Origin: Serilophus lunatus
Lineage: Eukaryota; Chordata; Aves; Passeriformes; Eurylaimidae
Length of the DNA stretch: 64,000 nt
Direction of reading: 5' to 3'
Assembly (NCBI GenBank): GCA_013399895.1
Contig: VXBA01005890.1
Coordinates: forward strand, 174,071-238,070
The position numbers and the translations under genes were made by a program. Shown here piece by piece: positions 62,500 through 64,000 of the stretch (the first letter of the stretch is position 1; every line of letters begins with the position of its first letter). Below the pieces are notes generated by a model, which ran no database searches, was not told the DNA's origin, and worked only from the letters and a program-made list of their open reading frames with translations.

Positions 62500-63125
62500 C
62501 CGAATGATGCGGAGTTTGTTCCTCCCGGGTACGGGGCTGACAGCCCGGCGAGACTTTTCCCGGCGAGAAGAGTCGGGAAGCGCCGCTGCGGCCGCCAGGT
62601 CGCGGGAGGACGCGGTGCCTCCTTCTCCCCCGCCGTCTCCCCGCTCCCCTCGCCCGCGGGTGTCGTGCGTGAGGCGGGGAGAGGCGGCGGCGGCCGGCGC
62701 GCCCCGCTCCGCATGGCGGCGGCCCCGCGGGACCGGCGGGAGAAGCCGCGGCGGGGCNNNNNNNNNNNNNNNNNNNNNNNNNNNNNNNNNNNNNNNNNNN
62801 NNNNNNNNNNNNNNNNNNNNNNNNNNNNNNNNNNNNNNNNNNNNNNNNNNNNNNNNNNNNNNNNNNNGGCGGGGCCGGGGGGCCGAGGGACCTCGGGGTT
62901 CACAAAACCCAGGGGCGCGGGGCCAGGTCGGGCACGTCCCGACCCGCGCCAAGAAACGTGTTCCTCGCCCGACCCGGACTGGAGCCTGGGTTTCCCCATG
63001 TGAAGCGCTGGAGCGCGAAGGCTCCTGAGCGGGAGCCGTACGGCCGGGACAGCGGGCTGGCAAGGGGATGGATGCCGTGTGATCCCGGTAAAAGTGGTCC
63101 CTCTCCACCCGACAGGAAGGTAACG
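62500..63125 (+). promoter_or_regulatory. CpG island: probable promoter of the next downstream gene (RASSF3 by synteny)
   Basis: Abrupt, dense CpG and GC content, interrupted by 110 N, falling off after 63.1 kb. It lies 3.9 kb beyond the TBK1 stop, and the neighbour of TBK1 in vertebrates is RASSF3 in the same orientation. An ATG at 62713 opens a frame MAAAPRDRREKPRRG that runs into the gap, but I do not recognise it as RASSF3. Candidate splice donors after the gap are CCCG/GTAAAA at 63088 and GAAG/GTAACG at 63119. Strand is inferred from synteny only. Confidence 0.6.
62758..62867. other. assembly gap (110 N) inside the third CpG island
   Basis: Unresolved bases flanked by extremely GC-rich sequence. 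It could hide a first coding exon. Confidence 1.
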
Positions 63126-63189
63126 CGTGTTACATGGTGTGGGTAGCGCTGCTCCGAAGGGTCCGTGTGTGCTCCCACCCCTCGTAAAA

Positions 63190-64000
63190 CCATGCGGTCT
63201 GTTCCCTGTCCCTCAGGTAGGAGGAGGAGGCTGTGTCTCAGTCACAAATCCCATGTATACATCACCTATTTGTCCTTTTGCTCTCTGGGCTCTGATTCAT
63301 AATAGTAAAAGGTGCGTTTTTCTTAACTACATAGAAAGCAACTTTTCTGCTTTCCAGCCCTTTCATTACCACTGCTACGCTCTAAAATACAGAATTTTTG
63401 TTGATTTCCTACCTCACGGCCTTTACAGTAGGAGAATGAACATACATAATCTAGGGATGGTGAAAAGTCCTCTTTTGCTATCCTTTGATTTGATAAGGCT
63501 TTGGTCATCTTGTTGGGTTTCACAGTCAGCCCAAGAGTCAGCACAGTGTGGAGCTCATGGACATGCTTAATTCACTGGCTGTTCCTCACCTACAGCTGCA
63601 GTGCTGCTGTACTTTCTAGGACAATCTATTGCTATCTCTAGCGGAATGATATGTTAAGGTGTATGGTTTGCTCTTGATTTACATCACTCTTTGTTTAACA
63701 GCTGATATTTGAAACACAAGGTGGAAAAGAAAGGTCAGTCTTTTATTTTTTCTGTCTTAAAGAGATATAATAACCTCATACTGTCCTCTGTTGATATATA
63801 AAATTCCTGTTATCATACAATGTTCTCACTGTTACATTCATTTTCAGCAGCTCTATTTTTACATTTACTCTCAGTATGGAAATACTTTGGCTGTGAAAAT
63901 AAAATATTTTTTATTTATCATTTGCATTAGTGCATTGTTTGTTCTGACAGGGTGTGTAGTGCACAGATGTGAAAATAGATCTTAGAAGTAATATTTTTTT
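63190..64000. other. AT-rich DNA downstream of the CpG island; no gene seen
   Basis: GC content drops to the level of the introns elsewhere. No conserved frame or repeat is recognised. If the CpG island starts a + strand gene, this is its first intron. Confidence 0.5.

Noticed and set aside
62406..63193. Long frames on both strands in the third CpG island
   Set aside because: Same cause: Ns and GC-rich sequence. None matches a known protein. Only the CpG island itself is supported.
1..64000. CRISPR array, operon, prophage or other prokaryotic system
   Set aside because: The window is intron-rich vertebrate DNA. No regularly spaced repeats or prokaryotic gene organisation occur.

Overview
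This is vertebrate nuclear DNA, most probably from a bird. It holds two complete multi-exon protein genes, both on the + strand, each with GT/GC-AG introns and a CpG-rich promoter. The interspersed repeats are CR1 LINE pieces with the characteristic CR1 3' end, plus LTR fragments of a type common in bird genomes. No Alu or L1 sequence is seen. CR1 also occurs in turtles and crocodilians, so 'bird' is an inference from the repeats together with the compact introns. I do not name a species.

Layout. From 1 to about 28.1 kb lies XPOT (exportin-T, the tRNA nuclear export receptor). The window opens in its GC-rich promoter or first exon, the ATG is at 2810, there are 24 coding exons, the stop is at 27584-27586 and a poly(A) signal is at 28016. 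The spliced reading frame is 2889 nt, 962 residues, the same length as the human protein. From 28.1 to 31.95 kb is intergenic DNA with no gene seen. A CpG island at about 31.97-33.1 kb, interrupted by a run of Ns, is the probable TBK1 promoter and first exon. TBK1 follows (TANK-binding kinase 1): ATG at 36314, 20 coding exons, stop at 58621-58623, spliced frame 2190 nt, 729 residues, again the human length. From 58.7 to 62.45 kb is AT-rich intergenic DNA. A third CpG island at about 62.5-63.1 kb, also broken by Ns, marks the start of another transcription unit. From human gene order (XPOT-TBK1-RASSF3) this would be RASSF3, but no RASSF3 coding sequence is recognisable here.

The two genes are neighbours without any evident shared pathway. 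XPOT carries mature tRNA from nucleus to cytoplasm with RanGTP. TBK1 is the innate-immunity and autophagy kinase acting downstream of nucleic-acid sensors. Their order is the conserved vertebrate arrangement.

The most notable points are three GC-AG introns among the 42 introns that interrupt the coding sequences (one in XPOT, two in TBK1), two of which have plausible in-frame or readable alternative products; an upstream ORF that begins at the first base of the XPOT start-codon exon; several perfect hairpins in non-coding DNA; and assembly gaps that hide parts of two promoters and of the CR1 element. I did not find a clearly novel biological system. The window reads as two well-conserved genes with interesting splice-site and repeat details.
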